64,000 nt of DNA from assembly GCA_003508835.1 (NCBI GenBank), contig PUFA01000543.1:1-64000 (forward strand), given 5' to 3'. Each line of letters starts with the position of its first letter. Within the stretch, counting starts at the first letter, position 1. Of the stretch, positions 1-10,490 are shown in pieces. The position numbers were made by a program, and so were the translations under genes. The notes under the pieces were generated by a model. The model was not told the origin of the DNA, searched no databases, and worked only from the letters and a program-made list of their open reading frames with translations. This DNA is from Eonycteris spelaea. Its lineage: Eukaryota; Chordata; Mammalia; Chiroptera; Pteropodidae.

Positions 1-2130
1 TTCTTATCCATTCAATCACTCTGTCTTTTGATTGGAGCTTTAATTCTTTTCATTTGAAGTACTTGTTGATAGTATGCAGTTTTGCCATACTTTATTCATA
101 TTTTTGATACATTTTTTTCTTAAAAGAAGTCCTCCAACATTTCTATAATACTGGCTTGGTGGTGATGAACTCCTTTAGTTTTTCCTTGTCTGGGAAGATA
201 TTTATCTGTCCTTCAATTCTAAATAATAGCTTTGCTGTGTAGAGTAAATTTGCTTGTAGATCCTGGGTTTTCCTCACTTTGAATATTTTGTGTCAAGCTC
301 TCTGGCCTGCAAAGTTTCTGTTGAGAAATCAGCTGACAGTCTTTTGGGAGCCCCCTTGTAGTTAACTAATTGCTTTTCTCTTGTTGCTTTTAAGATTCTC
401 TCTTTATATTTAAACTTTGGAATTTAAATTATGATGTGTCTTGGTGTGGGCCTCTTTGGTTTCATCTTGTTTTGTAACTGTCTGAGCTTCCTGGGCTTTC
501 ATATCTATTTCCTTCACCAGGTAGGGAAGTTTCCATCATTATTTCTCAAAATAGGTTTTCAACTTCTTGCTCTCTCTCTTCTCCTTCTGGTACCCCAATG
601 ATACAAATGTTGTTATGTTTGATGTTGTCCCAGAGCTCCTTAAATTACCTCCATTTTTTATTCTTTTTTTTTTCTTGTCTGTTCTGATTGGGTGACCTTG
701 GCTTCCCCATCCTCTATATCGGTGATTTGATCCTCTGCTTCATCTCACTTTGTTGATTCCCTCTGATGTACTCTTCATCTCAGATATTGTATTATTCATT
801 TCTGACTGGTTCCTTTTTATGTTGTACATCTCTATTTTATGTCTTTTATCTCTTTGTTAAAGTTCTCACTGAATTCATCTACTCTTCCCCTAGGTCCATT
901 GAGCATCTTTACAACCAGTGTTTGAAGTCTGCATCTGATAGATTGTCTTAATTTTGTTGAGTTCTTTTCTGGAGCTTTGTTCTGTTCTTTCATGTGGACC
1001 TGGTTTTTGTCTCCCCAGTTTGGCTGCCTCCCTGTGTTTGCTTTTATGTATCAGATAGAGCTGCTTTATCTCCTGGTCTTAGTAGAATGGCTTTATGTCC
1101 TCTGGAAAAGTCCTGGGGGTCCAACTGCAGTTCAAGTTTAGCTGCAGCCTGCACACATTAGGGACTATTGGTAAAAGCCACTAAGCAATCCATAGATGGC
1201 TGTCACCTTTGCTGGTTCAAAGGTCTCAAGAGGCCAACCAGAAACTGAGGCCTGCTGCTGCTAGTGTAGGGCTGTTCAGCAAGAAATACAGGGCACGCTG
1301 AGGCTAGATGCTGCTTCTTTGGGTTTTGTGAGCCTTTGAGAGATTTTAGGAAAGTCCACAGCAGAACCAATGCAGTCCATTTGTATGGAATAAACCACTG
1401 CAAGCAGCTTGGGTGGGCTCACAAGTTGGAGAGGTGGAGTCTCAGAGGATCACCTGGGTGAGTGACCTATGTCATCCAGTTTGATGGTGACTCAGTTATG
1501 GTGGTGCTTGTGTCTGCAGGCTGAGACGGGGGAAGACTCAACAAAGGAATAATGGATACCGCCGCACTTCTGTCCAGGAGAAAGCCACCCCTTCAGCCCG
1601 CCCTGCAGCCCATAACTCAATGTCTCCCTGTATGTCCTTGGCTCTCCTCAAGCAGCTGCCACAGTGCTGGATCTCAGAGCAAGTGAGTCTGTCAGTGAAT
1701 AAGAACATGGGTACTTTAATAGGAACGTCCGTGGCTTCTGTAGCCCCACCGTCTCCCTCAGCTGCAACTTCCAATGGTTTCACAGCCAGAGGTTGTGGGG
1801 ACTAGTCTTCCTGACTGGAATTCTGGGCTGGGGAGCCCAGTGTGGGTCAGGGACCCCTCACTCCTGAAGTTGGGAAGGGGGCTCTGCAGCCAGGATAGAC
1901 CTCCTGATTCTCCATCACCACACCACGGTTGTGTGGTTGTGGACCAGGCTTTTTGCATCTCTGCCCCTCTTACCAGTTTAAGGTGACCTCTTATTTTGTC
2001 CCTAGTTATAGGGCTTCTTTCAGCAAGACCTCAGGTGACTCCTAGTGATGGTTGTTCTGCAGTTTGTTATAATTTTAGTGTGGTCATGAGAGGAGGCATG
2101 CACAGAGTCTACCTTCTACTTCATCTTGAC
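1..2130 (-). mobile_element. L1 retrotransposon, 5' part (ORF1 and 5' UTR), antisense
   Basis: Read on the minus strand this is the 5' third of an L1. Positions 1-75 match the start of ORF2, about 80-1070 match ORF1, and 1070-2130 match the 5' UTR. The match is by eye to the better preserved copy at 38.9-42.45 kb, which shares the same order of short blocks (for example 'taatactggcttg' near 150 and 'cctgcaaagtttc' near 306). The 5' terminus lies near 2130, where the minus strand begins CTGGTCAAGATGAAG, close to the GGTCAAGGGAAGATGG start of the other copy. ORF1 is broken by stops and frameshifts. The 3' part lies outside the window. The 5' UTR is about 1.1 kb, less than half that of the 34.97-kb copy. 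Confidence 0.85.
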
Positions 2131-2472
2131 CAGTCTCTGTGGGTTCTTAATAGAGAATTTTTAACACTTTGAAGAAATTTCCTTTTATTCCTACTTTGTT
2201 TAGTGTTTTTATCATCAAAGCTTGTTGGATTTTGTCAAATGCTTTTTCTACATTTACTAAAATAAATATGTAGTTTTCATTCTTTTTATTATTTCATATT
2301 ACATTATTTAATGAATCTTGTTTTTTTTTTCTTTTGATATCTGTATCTGGCTTTAATATCAGGATAATAACGGTTTCATGGAATGAGTTGAGAAGTTCCT
2401 TCCTCTTCTATCTTTTAAAAAGTCTGTGAAGATTTCATATTAATTTTTTAAGTGATTGTTAAAGTTAACCAG
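2131..2472 (-). mobile_element. Older L1, ORF2 reverse-transcriptase segment, antisense
   Basis: The plus strand reads as the complement of an L1 ORF2 RT segment: 'tttatcatcaaagcttgttggattttgtc' style sequence followed by 'aatgctttttctac', which matches the corresponding block near 37.28 kb. It directly abuts the 5' terminus of the L1 at 1-2130, so it is probably the host into which that L1 inserted. It continues beyond the LTR at 2473-2832. Confidence 0.75.
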
Positions 2473-2832
2473 TGCTGTAGATTTAATGTTTGTGTCTTCC
2501 CCAAATTCATGTGTTGAAATCCTACCCTCCTCAAATTGATGACATTAGGAGATAGAATTTCAGGAGGTGATTAGGTCACGAAGGTAGAGCCCTCATGAAT
2601 GGAGTTAGTACCATTATGAAAGAGATCCTAGAGATATCTTTCACCCCTTCCACTGTGTGAGGTTACAGTGAGAAGACAAACATCAGTAAGGAAATGGGCC
2701 TTTGGAAACATCAAACCTGTTAATGCCTTAATCTTGGACTTCCCAGCCTCCAGAGCAGAGAAATAAATCTTTGTTGTTATGAGACACCTAGCTTACAGTA
2801 CTTTGTTATAGCAGCCTGAATGGACCAAGATG
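2473..2832 (+). mobile_element. MST/MLT1-type MaLR solo LTR
   Basis: This 360-bp block has the layout of an ERVL-MaLR LTR in sense orientation: a TGCTGTAGA start, 'gtgtcttccccaaattcatg', 'ggaggtgattaggtcac', 'cttggacttcccagcctcc', an AATAAA signal near 2761, and 'ttgttatagcagcctgaatgg' at the end. The pentamer ACCAG occurs immediately before (2468-2472) and after (2833-2837), the 5-bp target duplication expected for this class. L1 ORF2 sequence flanks it on both sides. No internal retroviral genes are present, so it is a solo LTR. Confidence 0.9.
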
Positions 2833-2837
2833 ACCAG

Positions 2838-3888
2838 TAAAGACATTTGGGCCAAAGCTTTTGTTTGTGAGTAGTTTTTATGTTTTTTTTAAATTCAATC
2901 TTTTTACTTGTTATATGTATATTCATATTTTCTATTACTTCATGAGTTAGCATACTTTGGGTCATTCTAGGAATTTGTCCATTTCATCTAAGTTATCTAA
3001 TTTGTTGACATAGTTGTTCATTTTTGTTAATATTATATTTTTGCAAGGTTGGTATTAATGTTCCCTTTTTCAATCCTAACTTTAGTAATTTGAGCCTTCT
3101 CTCTCTTTTTCTATGTTAGTATAGCTAAAGTTTTATGAATTTTGATGATCTTTTCAAACAACCAACTTTTGGTTTTGTTGATTTTCTTTATTGTTTTTCT
3201 GATTCTCTTCATTAATTTAGCTCTTATCTTTACTATCTACTTTTTTTCCCTTAGAGTTTAATTTGCTTTTTATGTCTCTTAAAGTAAAGGTTATGTTATT
3301 AACTTTAGATCTCTCTCCCTTTTAATATAGTTGTTGATAGCTTTGTATTTCCTTCTACATACTTTAGCTGTATCCCACAAGTTTTGTTTTAGTGTATCTT
3401 CATTTACTCATAGAAAAATATTTTTCTCTTTTCTTCTTGAATTTCTCTATTATTTAGGAATGTGTTTCTTTTTTTTTTTAATTTCACATATTTGTGAATT
3501 TTTCCAGTTCTTTCTCTTTTCAAATTCTAATTTTATTCCATTGTGGCCAGAGAACATACTTGTATGATTTCAATCCTTTTAAGTTCATTAAGGTTTATTT
3601 TATAAATTAACATGTGGTCTATTCTAGAAAATTGTTCATGTACACTTAAGAAGAATGTATATTCTGCTGTCGTTGGACAGAGTGTTCTATAGATATCTGA
3701 TTGATTTATAGGTTCATTAAACTTCTATGTCCTTATTGTTCTTCTGTCTAGCTTTTCAAACCTTTATTAAAAGTGGAGTAGTGATGTCTCCAAGCATTAT
3801 TGTTGAGTTTCCTATTTCTTCCTTCAACTCTCTCAGTTTTTGTTTCACATATTTTGACGCTCTGTTATAAGGTGCACATATGTTAGTC
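2838..3888 (-). mobile_element. Older L1, ORF2 RT to endonuclease region, antisense
   Basis: This continues the antisense L1 interrupted by the MaLR LTR. Blocks such as 'atttgttgacatagttg', 'tgtatcccacaagtttt', 'attgtggccagagaac', 'aacatgtggtctattct' and 'gtatattctgctgtcg' occur in the order seen at 37.85-38.65 kb, with more divergence. No long open frame survives. At about 3888 the orientation flips. Confidence 0.8.
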
Positions 3889-5085
3889 AACTGATTTTTA
3901 ACAAAGATGTAGATGCATTCAATGGAAAAATATAGTCTTGTCAACAGATAGGGTGGAAATTTAATGACAACATGCAAAAAAGAGAAAAATGTATCTCTTC
4001 CCATATGCAAAAATTAACTCAGAGTAGATCATAGACAAAAATGTGAAATGCAAAACTACAAAACTTCAAAGAAAAAAAGGAGAAAATCTTCATGAGCTTG
4101 GATTAAGCAAAAGAGGTTTAGATACTATACCCAAAGCATGATCCACAAAAGAATTGGACCATACCAAAATTAAAAACTTTTGCTTTTAAGGAAAACTGTT
4201 GAGAAGCTAAAAAGACAAGATGTACACTGGGAGAATAATTTGCAAATCAGATTTCTGATAAAGGACTATCCAATCCAAACAAAAATCTCTCAAAATTCAA
4301 TAATAAGAGAAAAAAAGCTGAACTGAAGTTCAACAAAAAATATATGAATCACAAATAAATATGAAAAGATGCTCAAGATCATGATTTATTGGGAAACACA
4401 AAGTAGGACAATAAGAAGATACCTGCACAAGGCTATTGGTATGGCTAAATAAAAAAAAAAAAACTGCCAATACCAAGTTCAGAGGAATTGGAACTTATAT
4501 ATATTGCTGGTGGAAATGAAAATGATTGTGGAAAGGTTTAGTAGTTTCTCATAACAACAATCCTGTTCTTGGGCATTAACCCGAAAAATGAAAACTATGT
4601 TTGCATCAAATCCTATACACAGATGATATGAAAACTCTATACATAATTGCCTCAAACCAAAAACAAAAACAAAAACAAAAACCCACAAATGTCCTTCAAT
4701 TGACATATGAATAAACAAACCTTGGAATATCAATATAGTAGAATACTCCTCAGTAATAAAAAGGAACAAACTATTGACTCATACAACAATGCAAAGACAT
4801 ATTAAATGCACTTTACTAAGCAAAAGAAGCAGACCAAAGTTTACATATTGTATGATTCTATTTAAATGACAATCCGGTAAAGGAAAAACTGTAAAGAAAG
4901 AAAACGAATTAGTGGTTTCTAGGTTTAGGGAATGAGGATGGACTACACAGGGGTGCACAATGGAATTTTTGTTGTGATGAAAGTGTTCTGTATTATGAAT
5001 ATGGTGTTAGATGACTGTGCACTTTTCGAATCTCATAGAATAAAGCACTATACAGATTGAAATTTTATTGTATGTTATTAGAAGA
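3889..5085 (+). mobile_element. Older L1, ORF2 C-terminal region and 3' UTR, sense
   Basis: Sense L1 starts abruptly at 'gtcaactgatttttaac' and runs through typical late ORF2 blocks ('aaaattaactcagag', 'ggagaaaatcttcatgagc', 'gaactgaagttc', 'gtagaatactcctcag') into a 3' UTR ('tagtggtttctaggtttagg', 'gatgactgtgcac'). The age resembles that of the inverted arm upstream, which suggests one L1 with an inverted 5' arm. A short CAAAAA run (4657-4681) lies inside. The frame is destroyed. Confidence 0.8.
4657..4681. repeat. (CAAAAA)n short tandem run
   Basis: About four copies of a C plus five A unit lie within the L1 C-terminal region. This looks like local slippage in A-rich L1 sequence. Confidence 0.85.
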
Positions 5086-6690
5086 AATCAATTAGGAAAA
5101 AGGGAACCAAAAATTGCCTACCTGTTTGCAAATGAATAATGTAACCATTGCTGAGAGTACGGGGAAAAAATAACCTAAGTAACTTTGAAACAGTATTTTG
5201 ACTAGACACTGTAACTCAGGGACAAGAAGAACTGTACACAAATACTGTACTTTAATTAGTAAATGTGACCCTTACAGGAAATGGGTTAGCAATTTTGAAG
5301 TTACTTTATATGAATATAAGAGCTGAACAAATAATAAATATTTTGTAGATAATGAGATTCAGGTTTTCACTGTGGAAGAAATATAGTGATACAAATAAGG
5401 AAAGGAGGAAGGTAAGAATGAATCCTGCCATGCTGGATTGGGTCATAGGTTACACACCACACACAAATAGATACAGAAATATAGATCTATATTATGCATG
5501 GGTTATATATACATATGTTTTCTAAATTCTGTCCACTGAAAAGATCTAAAAGCAGTGAAACACCTTAACATCCAGATTTTGGTTTTTAAAACATCAGTCT
5601 CCAAAAACATAACCAGGAAATTCTTGAAGAACTGGTGATTCCATGCTGGAAAGGGAAACACAAGATAACATCTGTGTGCCAGAAAATAAGGAATTTCTTT
5701 ACAAATTGTGGGACTTGTCAGAAGAAGACATAAGGACCAACTTAAAAAAAAAATGTTCAATGGCCAAAAGCTGGATAAATTTAAACAACAAAATAATAGC
5801 AATAGCATTGAATCATAAACTACAGGATAAAATAAATAGCCATGAGTCCAGACTTATGTAAATATATACTTGAATAAATAAATGAAGAGGAGAAAAGAGA
5901 TAGCTCTTCCTTACAGAAGAATTACAATTAATATGTAGAAGAATGAGGAAAATACAAAACCACCATTAGAACACCATGTAATAATTGTTGCAGGTAAGAT
6001 ATCCAGTAATGAATGCCAAAATTAGTCAACAAACAATTTAAGGAGAAAAAGATATTCCATAGCTTAAAAGTATCTCTCCCAAATATTTATAACTACAAAG
6101 AAAAAAACAATAATTTTACAGTAGAGAAACTCAACAGAACCACTAATCAAATGAAAAGGGTAACGTCACCATCATTAGACATATTGCCTACCATGTATCT
6201 CTGTATGACATATTCAAAGGACACAGCACACTCTGTGGTCTTCTTACCTAAAATGCATATCCATTAAAAATCACGAGAAACATCAGAGGAACTCAAATTG
6301 GGATACATTCTACAAAGTAACTGACCAGTACTTTTCAAAAGTGTCAAGATCATAAAGGACAAGGAGAGTGAAGAAATGTCATAGATTGGAGAAGACTACA
6401 GAGATATGCTGACTAAATGAAATTTGGTACATTCATTTGTATTCTGGAACAGAAAACATTCATTAGTGGGAAAACTGGTGAAATAAAAATAAAATGTATA
6501 ATTTAGTTAATATTGTGCCAACACCAATATCTTGGTTTTGGTAATTGTACTATTGTATATAAGATGTTAACTTTAGTGGAAGCTCGATGAAAACATATGG
6601 GGATTCTTTTTACTACTTTTGCAATATTTCTCTCTATATAAAATTATTCTCTATATCCAAATTTAAAATAAGAAGTTTAAAAAGTGTCTC
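5086..6690 (+). mobile_element. Old L1 (L1M-class) 3' UTR sequence, sense
   Basis: The clearest part is 6260-6690: 'cattctacaaagtaactgacc', 'gtgtcaagatcataaagg', 'gtgaaataaaaataaa', 'gtaattgtactattg' and 'aagatgttaactttagtgg' follow the order of the ending shared by old L1M-class 3' UTRs. The stretch 5090-6260 is AT-rich with no coding potential and is probably upstream 3' UTR of the same or a neighbouring old L1, with less certainty. Subfamily not assigned. Confidence 0.6.
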
Positions 6691-7249
6691 TCTAAAAGAG
6701 GTCATATGTGGCAGAGATACAGACGAAAAAAAAAAAAACCCACGAAACTTGAATGTTGTCTTTGTTGGGTTGGGAAGAGGTGTGCTAGAGAGAACAGCTT
6801 CTGGAATTCCTGAAAGGCTGCTTCCCACACCTGAGGTTAGGACTTAGCTACTGGAACAGTGAGGATAAATCAATACTGCACCATGTAAATGCCCTTGAAA
6901 AGTTGGTGCAGTTTGAGACAGGCACATTTTTATCTTGCCTCGCGGCCAGAGCTGATCAGCAAAATTATTGGTAGAATATATTTTAGTAACCTATACTCAA
7001 AGGATAAAAATGCAAGTTCTTTGTGTTAATTGAATAAAGCTTGATTAGTTTTTCTTCCAGGGAATCTGGGAGCCTGTGGAAAACTAATGTCAAAAGCCAA
7101 CGACAAGCATCCATGTGCATTCCAGCCAAATGGGCAAGAGTTAAGTGAACTCTAAAACCAACTGTGTGATAATAGAAGAGAAACATAAAGAAAAAAGAAG
7201 CAAGTCATTTTGTTTTCCATAATTAAACTCAATATTTAAGTGAAGAGAA
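6691..7249. other. Unassigned single-copy-looking DNA
   Basis: I see no reading frame, RNA gene or repeat that I can name. A short A13 run lies near 6728-6740. Nothing else stands out. Confidence 0.5.
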
Positions 7250-7490
7250 AATATTATAGTGTCTACTGTGTGCATGGCACCAAATAATTGCTTAATTTGT
7301 ATAGGCAGTTTACCAGCCACCAAGTTCTGACATAAATCATCTCATCTCATCAACAAAAAAAACCAGGTGAGTGTACAAGGTATTATCTGTTTTTTACAAG
7401 AGAGAAATAGTCTCATAGATGTAAGCAACTTTGTCAAGCCCTCACAATAAATGTCAGGCTGAACTTGCATTCTGGCCTTCTAATTTTTAG
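7250..7490 (-). mobile_element. MIR SINE, antisense
   Basis: The plus strand follows the complement of MIR: 'tgtctactgtgtgcatggcacc', 'atcatctcatctcatcaac', 'gtacaaggtattatctg', 'tttacaagagagaaa', 'gtaagcaactttgtcaagccc' and 'tgcattctggccttctaa'. This is the order of the MIR core and 3' part read backwards. Divergence is high, as expected for this ancient family. Confidence 0.7.
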
Positions 7491-8434
7491 CTCCTTTTGA
7501 GAATTCCATTTGTTAAACTAAAAATAACTTTCCATCTGCATCTCTGATGAAAACAGAGAATGTATCAGAGATTCGGATTCATCTAAAATTTGAAAATTTT
7601 GTTTTAAATGTTTTACACTGGACATAATCCAGAATATGTTTCAAAAGACACATTTCCCCTTTAAAATGTTTGAATGCATGTCCTTAAGGATAAATTAAAT
7701 CATATGCTCCTGATCAATTTGAATTTACTAAATTCATTAAAATCCTGCTTTGGAAGTTATTGAGTGTTTTGAGCACATTTTGAGTCTTTCTTCAAGTGTC
7801 TGCAAAAAAGTTCTATTTGATGGTCTTAAAATTGATGTAAAGTTTTTTTGCAAAAGTCAGACCTGGTCTATTTATTATCAGTGGGTGACCTTTGGGCAAG
7901 TGTTGTAGCAGATTTGGAACTTCACCTGTTTCCCAGCCTCTCAGTCTTAAAATGAAAGAAGTGTCCCAAACAGGAAGTGGGGAAGCCATTTGCCCTTTGG
8001 ATGCTCAAATTTCAGTTAAAGAGGAAGTTAGTACATTACACGTCTCTAGCATGAACTAAATGTACAAAATTCACCTATGTTTTGTCTGTCCATCTGTCCA
8101 TCCATCCATCCATCCCAGTATTCGATCATTCAAATAACAGTGACTGGAGTCCTATGAATCAGGCTTTGTAGAAGGTTATAAGAGAAAATGAGTAACATAC
8201 ATTTCCTGTCACGTTTTGTAGAACAATCTTACAATTTAGGTAGATAAATCTATTCATACTTCATAGAAATAGATAAAAGGACTCAGAAAGGTTCGGCAAT
8301 TTGTCTGTGATTTCAGATGATTCCTAATACATAGTAGGTGCTCTGTTAATGTTGGTTTAATTGAAATGGTGAGCAAGAGGTGTGGTGTTTTCTTTGGATC
8401 TGCTCTGGTTAGGCTGTCAGAATATAAGAATAGG
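7491..8434. other. Unassigned DNA with a small (TCCA)n tract and possible L2 remnant
   Basis: No gene is visible. A short TCCA tetranucleotide run sits at about 8093-8116. The following 100 bases ('gatcattcaaataacagtg', 'agtcctatgaatcagg') weakly resemble the complement of an L2 3' end, but I would not call it firmly. The segment 8240-8300 contains a weak antisense MIR-like run. Confidence 0.45.
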
Positions 8435-8509
8435 TAGTGGTAAGAACATGAGATTTGTAGCCAGGCTAGGCCTGGGTTTCCAATTCCACTTCCATTACTG
8501 AATAACATG
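8435..8509 (+). mobile_element. MIR SINE, 5' portion, interrupted
   Basis: 'gtggtaagaacatgagatttg' and 'aggcctgggtttccaattcc' match the sense MIR 5' region (tRNA-like part). The element stops at 8509 and resumes at 8927 in the same orientation, so the block 8510-8921 was inserted into it. Confidence 0.75.
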
Positions 8510-8921
8510 TGTATCAGTTAGGGTCCCCACAGGAAATACATGGCACACTCAAATTAAGATGATTTCAAGAAGCTTAAAAAAGGAACAATTTACAGATATG
8601 TGGGAAGGGTATAGGAAACCACATGGGATAGTGCACTAATGGTATGGCTATTATTGCTCCTGGCCTGAAAGAATAAGAGGACTAATTACAACAACCCAAG
8701 AAGGGCATCTGACAGAAACTGTGACCTTCGGTTGAGGCTATAGCCAGCTTGAAGTGAACCCTGAAGGGAGGGAAGCCAAGGATAACTACCTGACCTCAAT
8801 CTCCCTTTCCCTTCCATCCTGCAGAGAATCCATTGCTGATCCAGTTGAGCAAAGTGACCATTGATGTGTGCAAGGATTGAGAGAGTATATCTGGAGAGAC
8901 AAATAGAAGATGTCTGACACA
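8510..8921 (+). mobile_element. LTR-like insert inside a MIR, family unassigned
   Basis: This 412-bp block begins TGTATCAG and ends GACACA, the TG...CA ends of a retroviral LTR. It is flanked by an exact 5-bp repeat ACATG (8505-8509 and 8922-8926), the duplication size of ERVL-type elements. The two halves of a MIR continue on each side. No coding sequence is present. I recognise the internal text ('gaagggagggaagccaagg') as typical of an interspersed repeat but cannot name it. The plus orientation is provisional, because the ends alone do not fix it. Confidence 0.6.
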
Positions 8922-8926
8922 ACATG

Positions 8927-9070
8927 TGATGTTGGAAATTATTTCACTGCTTTTACCTCATGGTACTTTTTCTTTAAAATGGATTATAACAAAACCTACC
9001 TTGTTGGGGCAGTTAGAGAAGAATTAAATGAAATGTGTGTATAAACATTGAGCATCAGTGCCTCACACCA
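8927..9070 (+). mobile_element. MIR SINE, 3' portion
   Basis: 'ttacctcatggtac', 'taacaaaacctaccttgttgg', 'agagaagaattaaatgaaatg' and 'gcatcagtgcctcacacc' follow the sense MIR 3' half and complete the copy that starts at 8435. Confidence 0.75.
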
Positions 9071-9599
9071 GAGCTCACTTGTCAGTCTTCTTTCTGGGTT
9101 CTTGTGCCCAAACATGGTGGTCCCATAAGCTCAATATGATCCAATACCCAGTCAGCTCTTACTCTCTGAAATATGTAGCTTATTTTCACAGAATTGGGAA
9201 TTGTGCTGCCATGTTGGGAACATAGAAGTGACAGCAGAGGTTTTGGCCCTGGAGACAGCTCAGAGGGAATCCATTAAGATGGAAAGTGTGGTAGGGTGTG
9301 TGCCTGCCAAGCTGACAGAAACAGAGGGAGCAAGTAAAGAGTGACCAGCAGGTGTGTGCATGAGCAGCAGCTTGAGGGAGGAGAAGACAGAATCAGGCAC
9401 TTTGTGAGATGCTCAGGCCAAGAAACAGTACTTCATGAAGACATTTTTTGTTTTTTACACTTTCAGTGCAGCCAATTCAGTCTATGCTGTGGATATGAGT
9501 GGAGTCCAAGAATCTGTGATTACCGCCCCACAACAGATGGCCCTGCTATGGAATTCCTAAAACAACCGTACTTCAGAAACACTGACATGATGCCTGGGG
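9071..9599. other. Unassigned DNA
   Basis: An 87-codon open stretch runs from 9341 to 9604 on the plus strand, but it shows no recognisable domain, no splice context that I trust and no codon bias. It ends at the edge of a MIR. I treat the region as non-coding. Confidence 0.5.
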
Positions 9600-9785
9600 G
9601 GTAGTTTTGAAGTCGACAGATCTTAGTTGAATCCTGTGGTTTTGTCTAGCTATGTAACCTTAGGCAATAAACTCAACCTATTTCTGCCCATTGCTCATCT
9701 GAAACATTGTGCATCTCATCAAGTTACATGCAGGATAAAATGAGATAATATCCGTATAAAGAATTTAATAAATATTGATGTTAAG
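9600..9785 (+). mobile_element. MIR SINE, sense
   Basis: 'ttagttgaatcctgtgg', 'tagctatgtaaccttaggc', 'tcatctgaaacattgtgc' and 'ggataaaatgagataatatcc' are in sense MIR order, ending at 'tttaataaatattgatg'. A nearly complete but diverged copy. Confidence 0.75.
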
Positions 9786-10289
9786 TCTGTGAACATTAGG
9801 CAAAAACCTGAGGCTACTCATCAGGGTTTTAAGAGAGCCTTGCACCAGTGTGAAGAAAGAAGGGTCTTGAAGGCTACAACCAAGCAGACCTCTTCAGACC
9901 TGGGTGAAGCTCTTCCTGAATCCCATTCAATACAGTTGGCCAGCTTGTTCCTCAAGGCTACAATAAGTCATGATTCCTATTTTGATAGGGGTGGATCAGT
10001 CCAAACTGTAGCTTCCTGAAATGACAGGAACCAATTTCAATGTACAAAATTTCCACAATATTACCATTAGACCTAATTTGGAGATAAGGAAAGATGGAGG
10101 CCCAAAGTCAAGTGGTTTCTACCAGAGCCATACTGATAATTTAGATTTAAATAGTATTTGATGATCTTTTCAACCATTAAAATTCCTATGGTTTCAACCA
10201 TGTACCAGTCTGTTAACATCCTCTGAAACATGTCTACTCGGAAAAGAGGAAATAGAACAGAAATGTTTTTCCTTCCAATAGCAAAATAG
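9786..10289. other. Unassigned DNA with a possible antisense MIR remnant
   Basis: No gene is supported. Around 10072-10125, 'ggagataaggaaagatgg' followed by 'aggcccaaagtcaagtgg' resembles the complement of a MIR core. The rest is unassigned. Confidence 0.45.
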
Positions 10290-10490
10290 TAGTGTGATAA
10301 GAGGAGTGAAGCCAAACAAATTGGGTTAAATCCTTACTCTGACATATACTAGTTGTGTGAAATTGAAGATGTCACATGACTTTCTGAAACTCATGTCCTT
10401 CTCTGCAAATGAAGAGAATGACACATACTTAACCAATTATTATAAGAATTAATCAAGAGCATGTATATAACCTTCTTGTATTAGTAACAT
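10290..10490 (+). mobile_element. MIR SINE, sense
   Basis: 'gttaaatccttactctgac', 'tagttgtgtgaaattgaag', 'ctttctgaaactcatgtcc' and 'ataagaattaatcaagagc' follow sense MIR order with substantial divergence. Confidence 0.65.
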
